Shown: positions 47,201 to 59,762 of the stretch, piece by piece
How the letters are laid out: each line of letters starts with the position of its first letter
How positions within the stretch are numbered: position 1 is the first letter of the stretch
Source: Paramacrobiotus metropolitanus
Lineage: Eukaryota; Tardigrada; Eutardigrada; Parachela; Macrobiotidae
DNA: 64,000 bases
Direction of reading: 5' to 3'
NCBI RefSeq assembly: GCF_019649055.1
Contig: NW_026570227.1
Coordinates: 1,798,001-1,862,000 of the forward strand
Notes under the pieces: generated by a model
The model's input: the letters and a program-made list of their open reading frames with translations, nothing else
The model's database searches: none
What the model was told of the DNA's origin: nothing
Position numbers and translations under genes: made by a program

Positions 47201-50200
47201 GCATATATTCATGGTTTTTGTTCATTATTTACTGTTTTTTTGCGCATTAATTCGGTTGTTTATTTGGTCGTATAACGACTCGTATTGGTTTCGTCTTTAT
47301 TTACAGTAGTTTTGTCTGTTGGTGTGTTTTTGTTTGTATTTGCTTTGTAAACACGGTAACACGTGTTCTGGTTGAGCGGGAAAGTGGGAACGGGCAAAGA
47401 CGATTGTTTTCTTGGCAGGAAATGGTGCGGCAAGGTATTCCCGCGGCGTACCGTCCCATTGTGTGGCAGTTGATGTGCCAGACGTACATTTCGCCAGTGC
47501 GGGAATTATACTACGGTTATTTGTCACAAGCGTCGCCTTTTGAAAAGCTCATCGGCCGGGACATTGCCCGCACCTATCCCAACCACGAGTACTTCAAGGA
47601 GACCAACGGGATCGGCCAGGAAGGCCTCTTCAACGTCATGAAGGCCTATTCGTTGCATGACCGGGAAGTCGGGTCAGTGACGTTTAATATTGCCGGCTTT
47701 TTAAGCGTTGTGATTTGAAATTGGTTTAACAACAAAAATGTCACGGATCGCTTTGGAATCGTCCACTGAATAATTTGGAATTATTGAGCATTTATACTCG
47801 TATTGGTAAAGTTTGGAATTATTGAGCATTTATACCTTGCAGATAATTTATTAATTTCGAAAACATAATAGTGGTTGAATGAATATGAGTTGTTCGGGCA
47901 GTTTTTAGTTTTTACTGTGTAAAATTTTTAGAAAATTAGCGAAATAAACGGGAAAACTGGAAATTATCGAGTATTTGTTCTGGATAAATTTGCAGTAATT
48001 GAAAATAAAGTTTAATGATAATGAGCGATGCTTGCAGATACTGCCAGGGCAGCGCGTTCATCGTGGGATTACTGCTGACGATCATGTCGGAGGAGGAGAC
48101 CTTCTGCATCCTGGTGAAATTGATGACGGACTACCGGCTGCGCGAGCTCTTCAAGCCCAACATGACGGAGCTGGGCCTGTGCATGTACCAGCTGGAATGC
48201 CTCATACAGGTCGGTCAAATTCAAATACACTCGCTTTGTGCCGTCGCCGGACCGCCGGCACCGGCGACGGCATTGTCGCGCACTCGGCAGCGCGTCGCAC
48301 TTTGACACCCACTTGACAAACACACCGGCGCACTGAGCGCCCTCCTGTTTTTAAGCGTTGGAAAATTTATTTATTTTTGGGAAAGTTCTGATTGGGCGCC
48401 GTGAAAATCTTGCGAAAGGGGTGGTTGATTACGCAACAATTTGGTGCGATTTTATGGGGAGCGATCGAGTCGGTGGTGCGAAAAGGCAAATAGGTCGTCA
48501 AGGCGGTTTATGACTGTGTCGAACTCGGCAAGGCAAACACATAAACATGGTTTAAATACGGTTTTTATTCTGCGGAGGCGCTTTATCGTTTGGAAATGTT
48601 TCCCCGCTTCAAAACACTGCTGTTAATTTTCGCTAAATTTTTTAAATAAAATTATTATTTATAAAATAGAATTATTATCCTTTAAATAAAAATACGTTTA
48701 TTATTGAAGTTTCAATTAATTAAATTAAACAAATTAACTTGCGGAAATTATGTTTCGTTGAAGATGTTTTTGAAGGTCCGCTTGCAGAAGGCGTCCTTTT
48801 CTCGATAAATATGTAATTAAAATTGAATTAATTTTGAAATTATTTTTCGGAGATCCTGTAGCGTTGAAAATTCCTTCAGTTTCGAATTGAAAAAAATTGC
48901 AGTCAATTTTCGCCGAATGTTTTACATTGAATTATGATACAATTTATTTTGCGGAGAAGCTGTTTTGTTGGAAGCTTGCTTTTCCGCTTGGAGAAATTGC
49001 AGTTAATTCTCGGTAGAATTTAATGCGTGGAAAAGTGTGATATGTGGAAAGGGAAATGGAGCGGCGCTTTCGCCGATCTGAACGATGAAACGATTGTGTC
49101 TGGCGGGCATTGGTCTAGTTGCGTTAATGGAGTAGTGAATCTAGTGCTGTCTGCTAATGCAGTTATCCATCACGCAGTCGGTTAAGCCGACCGGCCTTGA
49201 ACTTGCGTCGGCAATGTGGGTCGGCGTGTTATGAGAAGAAATATGGGCGGTTATTATTTATTAGCGTGTTTCTCCATTTGTGTGTCAATATGTGCACATT
49301 GCGCAGCTGACCATGTACGGCAGATTTTACTATAGTACACACGACCCAATTACGCTCACGTTGGGAGGCGTGTGAGAAAAAATGCAAACAGATTAGGCGA
49401 ATTAAGGAGAAATTTATCTAGCATTAAAACAAAAACAAAAACACACGTCAAGGTGAGAAAGACGTTGTTGGGTGATTGCAGGAGATGATTCCGGATTTGT
49501 ACATCCACTTCCAGTCGCAGAGCTTCCACACGTCCACCTACGCGTCCTCCTGGTTCCTGACGCTGTTCTCCACGAATCTGCCCATGGAGCAGGCGTGCCG
49601 GGTCATGGATGTGTTCATCTCCGAGGTCCGTTGGCCGAATACATTTTGAATGATTTTTATTGTGAATTATTTTTGGAAAATTTTGAATCGATGTTCGGCA
49701 GGGTATGGACGCCATATTTCGCATCGCCATTGCCATTCTGCAGCATTTCCGGGCGCACTTGCTCCAGCAGGACATGGAAGGTACGGACCATTTTTTTTTG
49801 TTTGCATTGGAGATTTTGGCCGTTTTTTTACGTTTTTTAAAAATGTTTTTGTAGTAAATTTTTATTTTATATATTTATTGGTCGATTTTTTCTTTTTCGT
49901 TCTTTCGTTAATGTTTGGTACTGTGTTCTCAGGTGTACTGGTTTGTCTATTTATTTGTTGGACTTTGCTTTTTTTAATGGTATTTTATTTCAGTTTTTAA
50001 GATTTATTTTATTTTAGTTTTTCATTGTTACGATGCGTGGCATTTATTTTTTAATGTTTCGTAAATGCGTGCGGTTGTGTTCTTATGTTTGTTTGTTTAT
50101 TTGTTCGTTTTGCATTGAATTGTAAATTTGATCTACAGTATCATCTTGTTTGGTTTTCTATTATATTTTTTATTTGTAGTTGGATTTTTCGGTTTAATTG

Positions 50201-53200
50201 ATTTTTAATGGAATTTTATGTAGGTATGCTAAAGTGCCTGCAGAAAGACTTGCCGGTGCTGTTCGAGACGAACCCTCACGGCATCATGAACGCGTCGTAC
50301 GTGGTGAAGCTGAACGTGAAGAAGATGAAGAAGCTGGAGAAGGAGTACATGGCGCTGAAGAGCCGCGAGCAGGAGGACATGGTGGAGCTGCGCCGACTGC
50401 GCACCGAGAACAATCTGCTGCGGCAGCGCGTGGGGAATCTGGAGCAGGAGACGAGTGAGCTGGCCGACCGGCTGGTCAAGGAGCAGATCGAGCGCCAGCA
50501 CGAGAACGACGAGGCGGGCCGGGTCAGACGGGAGATGGAGCGGATGCGGCGTGACAAGGAGGAGCTGGAAGCGAAGCTGGCGCGCGCCAACCACGCCGTC
50601 AAGGCCATGCAAGATGTAATTTACACAACTTTATTTACAGTAAACTTTCCGATTTAACGATAAAATTGTCAAATTGAACCATACAAATTTATCAGCAATA
50701 AGATTCGTGATTTTTTTATGGATTCTCGCAGCAAGTATCGTTGAAAATCACTTCTAAAAATGTTTAAAATCATCTGTGTGATTTTTGAAATTAATTTTAA
50801 AGTATTCAAAGTTGCGGTATCTGTAGTATTAAAAAAAATGTTTTGAATTTTGAAAATGTCCGTAGAATTTTCAAAATTGCTTCTAATTATTCCTAATTTT
50901 TTTTAATATCTTTAGATTTTTTTAAAATGATTTTTTAAATTTAAGGTCTGTGGAATTTTTGAAATTAATTCTGCTCTGTAATGTTTTCAAGGTTATATGT
51001 AGTATTTTGCAAAATATTTTTTATATTTTGGATATGTCCATAGAATTTGCAAAATTGCTTGGTTATTTGTAAATTTTTTAAAAATATCTTGAGAATTTTT
51101 CAAATTTATTTCTAAAATTTCCAGAACGTCTGTAGGATTTGAGAAATTGATTGTAAAATGGTCAAAATGTGTTTGTATAGCAAATGTGCGGCACGGCCGG
51201 GACGCCGGGCTTCAACATGTACCAGAAGGACGCGGAGATCTCCAAGCTGCAGAAGGAGCTGCGCGCGGTGCGCGTGCGCGAGGTGGACTGGCAGAAGACG
51301 ATGCGCGAGCTGAAGGAGCGCGTGCAGGAACTGGAGGAGAGCAACCGGCGCATGCGCGACGCCCGCCCCGAGCACGGCGTGGCCCGCATGCAGGAGGAGC
51401 TCACCGCCGTCAGGATGCGTGAGGCCGAGGCCAACCTCTCCATGCGCGAACTGCGCAAACGCGTCGCCGACCTCGAGACCGAATGGCAGGTAAATTCGCA
51501 ATTTTCTTATTAATATTAAATCATTTAATAATTGTTTGTATTTTTATTAAGCGATAAATCACATAATAATTCATTTTATAATCATCTATATTTAACTTAA
51601 TTTTATTTACTCGTAGTATTATTTTGTAATTTTATAATTTATCTATCGCGAGCATTTTTCGTCGCAAAAAATAAACAGTGGAAGGCATGAAATTGCTAAA
51701 TTAACTGGAATTTTGTTGAGTGATAAATCATATATCATCCGCTCTTTTTTTTTTATAATCCACGTTTCACTTATATTTTATTACTTGTTTTATTTTTCAT
51801 CATGCTTTATATTTGATCTTTCGAGTCAATTTTTTTATAAAAGAATTTAGCAATGAAAAGAAAGAAAATCGTTAAAATTATGTAATTAAAAAATTGGCTG
51901 CTGTAGTTGGATAATTTTTTAATTTCTTTGCAATAATAAATAATAATTTCTGGATGCCGGTGAATTTATTTCCGACGTTGCGGCGCTTCGTAGCGGCATC
52001 TGGCGCGCCATCACACGCCCAACGGCCCGACACAGTCCGGCTCGTTAAGCAAGAGCGCCGCGTCGAGCAGCGTGGCGGCGTTGAGCAGTCTGAGCGTGCA
52101 GCAGCTGCAGGAGGAGCTGATGACGGTGCGGCTGCGCGAGGCGGAATCCCTTGCCGACGCCAAGGAGATCCGGCAGAAGCTGATGCAGGTGGAGAGCCAC
52201 AACAGCTTCCTGCACAACCAGCTGCGCCGCGCCGAGGACGACCAGCGCAGCGTCAAGAAGGCGCACGAGCAGCTGGAGGAGGCCGTTCACGCGCTGGAGG
52301 ATCGACTGAAGGAGGAGCTCAACAAGCGCGAGGATCTCGAGGCCGAAGTCAGTCGAATTGTTTTAGTTCAGGGAGAAATGTTTGAAACTCATGAGAAAAA
52401 CGAATATTAAAAGCTTCTTTATGAAATTTATTTATAAATACTTTGAATGCTTCTTTTCAGTAATTCTTCGTGATATCTATTTTAAAAGCGTTTTTGAATA
52501 GTCCTTTTAAATTTTCTTTATGATATTTGTTGCAGATCTTTCTTTAAATGTTTTTTTATATAAAGCATGAATTCATTTATTTCAAAAGAACGCACGAATC
52601 TGAAATATTGTTTGCTGGAAAAAAATGGAAAATATTTCCCTTCTAAATAAATTTTGCTTAATATGTTGTTTTGTATTAATAAATAAACGGCTGTTCCCTT
52701 GCGAAAAATGATTTTAGGCATAAAAGACCGCGAAAAAGCGTCTTACGTATAGCGAAATGAAATGTAAGAAATTTCAACCGATTAGATTAATTTCTTGGTG
52801 TTTTTTACTTGTAGTTGCGGACGTGCACGGCCATCTCGGAGTTGTGCGAGGCCGACAAGAACCAGACGATCGCCGTGCTGGAGGCCCGCCTGGCCGAGCT
52901 GGAGATCCGCAACGAGGAGCTGCGGACGCTGGAAGCCCTCCGGGAGACCGAGGTGAGCGGAACGTGTCCGGATGATATTTTGCAGTGGTTTAAAATGATC
53001 ATTTTTGCAGGACAGTTAGCGGCAGCGTTACTGTTGTAATTTGTTTATTTTATTTAATTTAGTTTTATTTTTTTGTTATTTTCTGATTATCATTTTGGTT
53101 TGCAGGGAGTGTGAGTTATTAGCAATGATTTCCGGCTCAAGTTTTTTGGCAATGATTTTGTGATGATCTTTGTTTAATATTTTACATGTGATCAGATTTA

Positions 53201-53572
53201 TTTAATATCGTTTTATTATGGTTTTATATGATTAATTTGTTCTTTTTATTTTTAATTATAATATTTTTAATAATCCGTTTTCTTAACTTCTTGTTTCAAG
53301 TGTGTGATTAGTGATTACTGTGGGAACAATTATATATTTCCGGTTGAAGATTTCTTGCAGCTGTTTTTGTGGTGCAAATTATTTTAATTTAATTTTGTTT
53401 TGATTTTTGGTTGTCTTTTATTTGACCTTGGTTTATTTGTTTGGCGGCGCTCGTGCAGAAGAACGTGCGGCGCTACCGGGAATCCTTGTCGGTATCGAGT
53501 TCGGAGGGCGACGCGGCGCCGCTGGAGACCGCCGGCACGGAAGTCCGCTCGGCGCCCAACGCCAGCCAATAA
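46543..53572 (+). CDS. EVI5-like TBC domain Rab GTPase-activating protein
   Basis: Ten exons, all in phase: 46543-46908, 47419-47672, 48038-48209, 49482-49625, 49702-49780, 50224-50615, 51181-51489, 52036-52347, 52815-52952, 53459-53572, predicting 759 residues. Residues 1-100 are Ser/Pro/Gly-rich. The TBC domain begins HFVQWGQIVSDW; it keeps the Arg finger (IGRDIARTYPNHEYF) and Gln finger (GYCQGSAFI), plus FHTSTYASSWFLTLF. From about residue 320 on it is nearly all coiled coil (KKLEKEYMALKSREQEDMVE and later exons), with conserved LRTCTAISE near the end. EVI5 proteins speed GTP hydrolysis by Rab11 or Rab35 in recycling and cell division. Both catalytic fingers are present, so activity is likely. 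Confidence 0.9.
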
Positions 53573-54054
53573 TAACTGAACGGTGCCTTTTCCACGGACT
53601 GATACGCTCCGGAATTTGTTCTCAAGGAGGAAGATTATCAAAAGCGGATTTTCTACGGATTTATTGTTACAGCGAGGGTGTATACAGTGTGTACAGCCGG
53701 TTTCGGGGGCGGTTGGCCCTTTCGCTCGGGGGAAAACGGGGTGCGGGGGGCTGTTTTTCTGTTCTTAACTGTGATTTCGCATGGTTTTCTGTACGAAGAA
53801 TGAATAGCAATAATAATATAAAAAAGAGCCTTTTTATGTGTCATTTTTAAATAGATTTATTAACAGGAAATGCTGGCGGGGAATAAATTGTTTTTATTTA
53901 AAGGCACGCATGGAATTTATGGAAATAAAGGGAATAAAAAATCAATAAATGGAAAAAATAAAAAATAAATGGAAAAAGGAAAGAAAAACTGTATTTAATA
54001 AGAAAAATCTGTAGAATAATTAAGTTTTTTCTGTATAGTGTCGCGTGGTTGGTT
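53573..54054. other. Convergent 3' spacer
   Basis: Lies between the stops of the EVI5-like gene and the receptor cyclase. gaataaattg at about 53881 is a candidate poly(A) signal for the plus gene. No other gene. Confidence 0.5.
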
Positions 54055-57000
54055 TTAGTAGGAGCGGGTGCGGCCGGCGCCCTGGGCGGTAGCGGCGTGC
54101 ACCCAGAAGGTCTGCATGTGTCCTTTCCCCTGTTAACGACAAAATCGCCGCACTGATAGCGAACGCGTTAAAAATTGTTGATCGGGATGTACGGACCTTG
54201 ACGATGACGTCGCCGCGCGGCAGACAGACAAAGTCGACGCAGTTCTGGATGAGGTGGGCGGTGGCGGCGCTGACGTGCAGTTTGCCGCCGGCGCCGTAGC
54301 TCTCCATGCGCGAGGCCACGTTGACCGTGTCGCCGAATCTGCAGACGTTCATTTTATTAACAGAATACTGCTCGGAGTATCGTTTAAAATTCGGCTTACA
54401 TGCAATATCGCGGCACTTTGGTCCCGATGACCCCGGCGGCGCACGGTCCTGTAGAACAACAACTGGCCGATGCGAAATATTATTTAATGATTAATTTATT
54501 AATATTAATATCATTTAAAAAATAAATATAATATGCCAATAATTACGTATGATATTGATCAATATTTCATATGTACTCGCTTACCGGAATGGATGCCGCA
54601 GCGCATCTGACAGCGGCTGAGACTGGTGGTCACCGGGAAGAAACAGCGCTCCAGTAACACGCTGGCCAGCCGGCATAATTCAATGGCGTGCTGGATGCCG
54701 GCGCACTGCGGAATCCCGCTGACCACCTGCCAAATCAGCGCTAATTTATCAAAATGATTAATTTTATGTATAAATCTGTATGGATAAATGGGCAACATTA
54801 ACACATAAATCGATACAACAAAATACGTAAAAATATGCAAATGGATAATAACTAAGTCCGGCTGACCAGGGAGCAGTCGTTGACGGCCTCCAGTTTCTGG
54901 ACGAAGTAGTTGGACATGACGCTGTCGAGGACGGCGTGGATGCGCGTCAGCGTCTCCAGGATGGCCGCCGGCGGCACATGCTGCGTCCAGTGCGCGAAGC
55001 CCTCCAGACTGGTGAAGCAGATGCTCACCTGCTCGAAGCACTCCGCCTCCACCGTCAGGTGGTTGCGCAGCCGCTCCACCACGTACCTGCAAGCACTCCA
55101 CACTTATTTACATTAGCGGCAGACGTCCGCTTGACCCGGACACGTGACGCGCGTCTGACGATAAAAAACCTGCAGTACATCGCCAAACGACACAAAAAAT
55201 GCGGAAAATGTACTTTTACATATAAAGGTCACGGATTACATATCTATGTCACGCAATATATATTACGGTAACAGGTCATATATAAAGATCACGGGTTACA
55301 TATAAAGGGCACGAGTCATATATAAAGGTCACGACTTGTATATAGAGGTCGCGAGTTATATGTGAAGGTCACGAGTCATATATATAAAGGTATACAAACT
55401 TACTGCGGCAGCATCTGATTAAGCAGGCTGTCGCACTTGGCCCGCTCGGTGTCCATCTCGCGGGTGCGCTCATAGACGGCGGCCTCCAGGACCCCGGCGT
55501 ACTTCCCCAAACGCAGCAGCACCCGGTCGATGACGGTGGTGGTGGGCGTGATGCCGACGGCCCGCGTGGCCTCCATCTGGTAGAAGGCCTCCAGGAAGCG
55601 GCGGGCTGTGGGGCGGGGCGCCGGGAGGCGTTGTCCGCAGCGTCGCAGGAGCTCCTCCAGTGCCGCCGGCGTCCCGACTGGGAGGGTCAGCCCGTCCTGG
55701 AGGGGCGCCGGCGCCCCGGTAAGGATGGTGTAGACGATGACCCCGGCGGCGTACATGTCGGCCGCCGGGGTGCGGAGCGGGGCGGGGTGGCCGGCGGTCT
55801 CCGGGGGGTCCCAGACGGTGCGCTCGGGAGAGGTGAAGAGGCGCTTGTTGATGCAGCGGATGATGGAGCCGTAGCCGTGCTGGCCGATTTTTAACGTGAA
55901 GTGCTCGTCAATCAGGCAGGAGGTGCCGCGGAGACGGCCGTGCGCCCCCGCCACCCAGTGCAAATACGTTAAGCCCTATATATAAAAACTTTAAAAATAT
56001 GAAAGTGAGTAAATACTAATAAATAGTAACAAGTAATGATTTTATTTGTTTTGTATTTTTAAAAATTGTACAGTGTTTGATATTAATTCTTTTATCTGTT
56101 TTTAAAATATCAATAAATAAGAAAAGGTATTGATAATAATTTAGTGTGGTTAACTGTAATTACCTGGAATAAATCGGCAATAAATGAGTAATGGAAACTG
56201 CTATCCAGGGTCATCGTTTCCAGGAGATCGATTAAGGAGCCGCGCGAACAGTAGTGGCTGATCAGGAGAATTTCTTGATGGGTGAAGCCGACGCCGTGAA
56301 ACCGGTTGACATTCTGGTGCTGTAAAGCATACAATCCGCTCTTTACAGTATAATCCGCTCTTTACAGATGCTCTTTACAGTATAATACTTTTTTATTGAG
56401 CGAAGCTCGCCAAGACACATAATGCGATTGAATACATACATACTTCTACATATGTAAATTTTGTTCTACTCTATATTTTAAAGTGTCAATAAAATCATAC
56501 CAAGAACAGTTTTTGTTTAATTTCGTATGCATTAGTAATGGTACCTCCAGCAGCTGGATGGTGCTGCACAGCTGTCGAAACACCGGCTTCCCGTGCAGCG
56601 GCACCGGCTTGATCCACACTGGTTGACCTTTCCAGATGGCGTACTTCTTGCCCGAGATCATGCTCAGACTGGCGGTGGAGTCGCGGGCGAAATCGTCCGC
56701 CGAGATGAGCCACCAGGGCCGCGTATTAGCCAGCAGGCGGCGCGCGTACCTACGGATCATTTCAGTAATCTACCAACATGATAGATGCACGTGCGCCGCT
56801 TACTGTGTGATGATGAGCATGAAGAAGGCCAGGATCGTGCCACAGACCACGGCGATGACAATGGTCAGCGGACTGACGCCTGCAACGGAAATAGTCACGC
56901 TAAAGGTCACGGGGAAGAGGCACACGGTGTGTATACCGGGACTGCCGGTAACGGCGCAGGGTCCTTCGGCGTCGGAGTAGCCGCAGACCGGCACATCCGG

Positions 57001-59708
57001 GGGGACGCCGCCCGCCAGCCAGCTGATGTTCACGGCGTCCGTTAGGTTCAGGCCGCGCGATTGCGAATCGTACAGCGCGTACTGCTGCAATGTCCATGAC
57101 TTTAGGCGATTAAGTAGGGACTATTTAGCAGGCTAGAGTCTCGTTCGTTATCGGAATTAGCCACTCTACAATATCGGAATCAAAAAAAGCGGAAACAAAG
57201 CGCAGTATATACCTGCATAGTCAGACTATCAAGGTCGAATGCATACACGTCCACGTCTAAACTGTGCGTGCGTTGGGCGTCAATGTGCACCTGGCCCAAG
57301 GAGGTGGTGAAGGTCTTATTGGCGGCGGCGGCGCGCGTGAACCCGGTCTGGCGACAGGCGTGGACGCCGTCCGTCACCAGCGACTCCGTGACCATTTTGG
57401 CGTACACTTCCACCGCGTTGACCGAGTTCTGCGCGGCGAAGGCGTCCAACGGCTGTGCAGCAGATGCGACCGTTACGCCGTCGGCAACACTAATTCACAC
57501 ATATATTTCCGCGTCTGACCTTTTCGTCGTCGGGAAAGGTGAAATTGGAGACCCGCTTGGCGTAGGCGATGAGGTAGTCGTTGGTGGTGTGCTTTCCCTT
57601 GCTTTCCGTGTGGCTCACCAGGAAGAACGTCGAGCGACTGATGTTCAGCAGCTGCAACCTTTTCTCAATTAAATACGGATCTATTTCGACGAATGGGAAA
57701 TCACCTCGGGTGATGGATTGTCGAAATCGGAGAAGCGCCCGTACGACCCGGCTTGCTGCATGCCCTGCACGTTGAGAAACACCTGCATGACGCAACAAGG
57801 CAAAGGTCACCTTTAATGCTGCTTGCTACCTAGCTGCTGCTTTACTAACATATTGGCCGTTGTCAAATCCGCGCGCTGCTGCCAACGCCTGTTGAAAAAT
57901 TAAGCCGACTATGTACAGTTATGCACAATCGGTTACAAAATGCGGTTGACCTTACCAAAACTCGCCGCGCCACCGATGTATCGCACATGAGGATGATCAC
58001 TATAAACAGTACAATGTATTTCGACGTTTTTCGTTTCCGGACATTATAAACGTCGGGTAAGGATTAAAATACATCTAATGCGCATAAATCGCCGGCACCG
58101 GGTTCGAACAGAGAAGCGCTGGTTTGCACAGTATGCGTTACAACGAAGCATCAACGTTTTTTCAGCAACGTACAAAACGGTGGACGTACCTCGACTGCGG
58201 CGTCTGGCGCTGATAAGCGCCACCTCGATGGAGTCGTTGTCGGTGCCATTAAAGAGCAGTGTCTCCAGCCGGAAGCCGGTATCCTCGCCGCGCGGCTGCT
58301 GTCCGGCCTGCTCGTGCATGCCCTTGTCGAAGAGCGAGTAGAGCACCGTGAAGGTGGCGTTGTCGCGCAGGATGGACAGGTGGCGCCAGGCGAAGTGCCC
58401 GGCCACGCCCAGCACCGCCTCCGCCACGGCGCCGTACGTGCCGCCGATCATGATGGAGCTGGGGTACGCCTGCTCGTCCACGTAATCCGGGAAGCCGATG
58501 CCGCTGCACAACGTAAGGTTTCGCAGGATTACAGGTGCGTTCTGCCGAAACATGATTAATTTCTTGACTGACTGCTTACTTGACGAACAACGTCATCCCA
58601 AACTCTGTCGACAAGAAAGAACCATCAACGTCAGGATTTAAAAAAAATTTCATGTTTATGTTCCTATTCCATTACATTATGACATATTGCAGTCAGGCGA
58701 TTGGATTTCTTATACAGTTCAGGTGCACTTACAGAGTATACGAATTCAGTGCTACGTGCCAAGTTGCAGTACGTATAACTTCCTTTAGGAGATACAGGAT
58801 CGGGGCGTTAATTACGTTAGCGGCTTACCTCTAGCTAAGCTGGCAATGTTCTGGATCTGCAGGCTGGAACAGGCTGCAATGGAGCGCGGCACATATAGAG
58901 TTATATTAATGATTATTTTTTAATAAATGTTATCGGCCGCAGTGTACGGTAGTTCGGGCGCCATACCCTACCCTACTCCGGGCTACTCGTACGGTAGTTG
59001 AAGTGAAACAGTATGATAAGTGAATTAGCGATGGTCGCTTAAGTGAAACACCCGAACATGAAATTCCACAAACCAATTTTCGGGCGGGGACTAATCCGAT
59101 TTTACAGGATATACTCTTTACAGAGTACTTGAAATTTTTAAAAAATCGGGAACCGTTTTCTTGCACTTGCGTCGCAGAGAAATCAGTTCAAGTTTTTTTT
59201 AAAAAATTCAAGTACTCTGTAAAGTCCACGCCCAGCATAATCGGCCGGTAACGAAAAGAACCAGAAAGAAATCGGTTTGTGGAATTCATCATTTCGGGTG
59301 TTTCACTTAAACGACCATGCGGGTAATTTATAACGTAGTATGTTAACGGCATATGACCGCATACATACCAGCCATGATGACCGCGTGGCACATGACCCCG
59401 TCCGATTTCACCTGGTCCCGGAAATAATGCTCGGCCAGTAGTCGCGGCGACGCGCCGTTCAAGTACCCGCAGGTACTGCGTGCCGGTTCCGCCAGGTACA
59501 GCGCCGTAAAGCGGATATCGTATAAGCCGCCGTATTTCCGGTTGACCAGCTGCAGACTATAGTTCAACGCGCCGCCCGTCCGCGGGATGGACGGCCCGAA
59601 ACTGGGGTCATTGGGCAGGATGACCAGGTACTGCACCTGGAGACCGGCAGCGTCCGAGGTTATAAATACAGCGCCGAGAAGAACCACGCTACACCAGTAC
59701 TGCATCAT
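54055..59708 (-). CDS. Receptor-type guanylate cyclase with degenerate metal site
   Basis: Nineteen exons, about 1013 residues: 59708-59369, 58873-58829, 58604-58580, 58503-58190, 57999-57956, 57888-57850, 57782-57705, 57651-57520, 57452-57213, 57084-56937, 56879-56804, 56749-56545, 56319-56164, 55975-55404, 55086-54867, 54726-54585, 54448-54400, 54338-54197, 54129-54055. Signal peptide, ANP-receptor-like ectodomain (VIILMCDTS; WLAGGVPPDVPVCGYSD), one membrane helix (exon 11), kinase-homology domain (HQNVNRFHGVG, DEHFTLKIGQHGYG) and cyclase domain. It normally makes cGMP from GTP on ligand binding. Family FSDIVGFT is VSICFTSLEGF here: the first metal Asp is lost. The Glu of KLEAVND, PRYC|IFGDTVN and NVASRMES remain. 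Exon 3 (25 bases) is the least certain; an alternative ATG is at 59762. Confidence 0.88.
55215..55392 (+). repeat. Tandem AAAGGTCAC-type array in a cyclase intron
   Basis: tataaaggtcacgg, tataaagatcacggg, tataaagggcacgag, tataaaggtcacgac, atagaggtcgcgag and gtgaaggtcacgag follow one another every 20-35 bases, with atatata spacers, in the intron 55087-55403. Confidence 0.75.
57122..57200. repeat. Short intronic repeat, partner at 27866-27947
   Basis: agcaggctagagtctcgttcg and ttatcggaattagcca, then atatcggaatcaaaaaaagcggaaa. In the intron between cyclase exons 9 and 10. Confidence 0.6.
58044..58165 (-). repeat. SINE-like dispersed repeat
   Basis: On the minus strand: taacgcatactgtgcaaacc, agcgcttctctgttcgaacc, cggtgccggcgatttatgcg, closely matching 61213-61290. 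In cyclase intron 4, same orientation as the gene. Confidence 0.65.
59031..59318. mobile_element. 288-bp miniature inverted-repeat element
   Basis: Begins atggtcgcttaagtgaaaca and ends with the reverse complement (tgtttcacttaaacgaccat at 59299-59318). Inverted similarity continues inward (cacccgaa..gaattccacaaacc, then ctttacagagtacttgaaatttttaaaa on both arms). Non-coding; in intron 1 of the cyclase gene. Confidence 0.75.
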
Positions 59709-59762
59709 GCTGAACGCTATAGTCGAACATCGAAGACTGTTGGATTTTCTGTGAGGCGGCAT

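Noticed and set aside
53407-53850. 147-codon plus-strand ORF across the last EVI5-like exon
   Set aside because: Different frame from the exon that joins 52952 in phase and ends at 53572; partly intron and 3' UTR.
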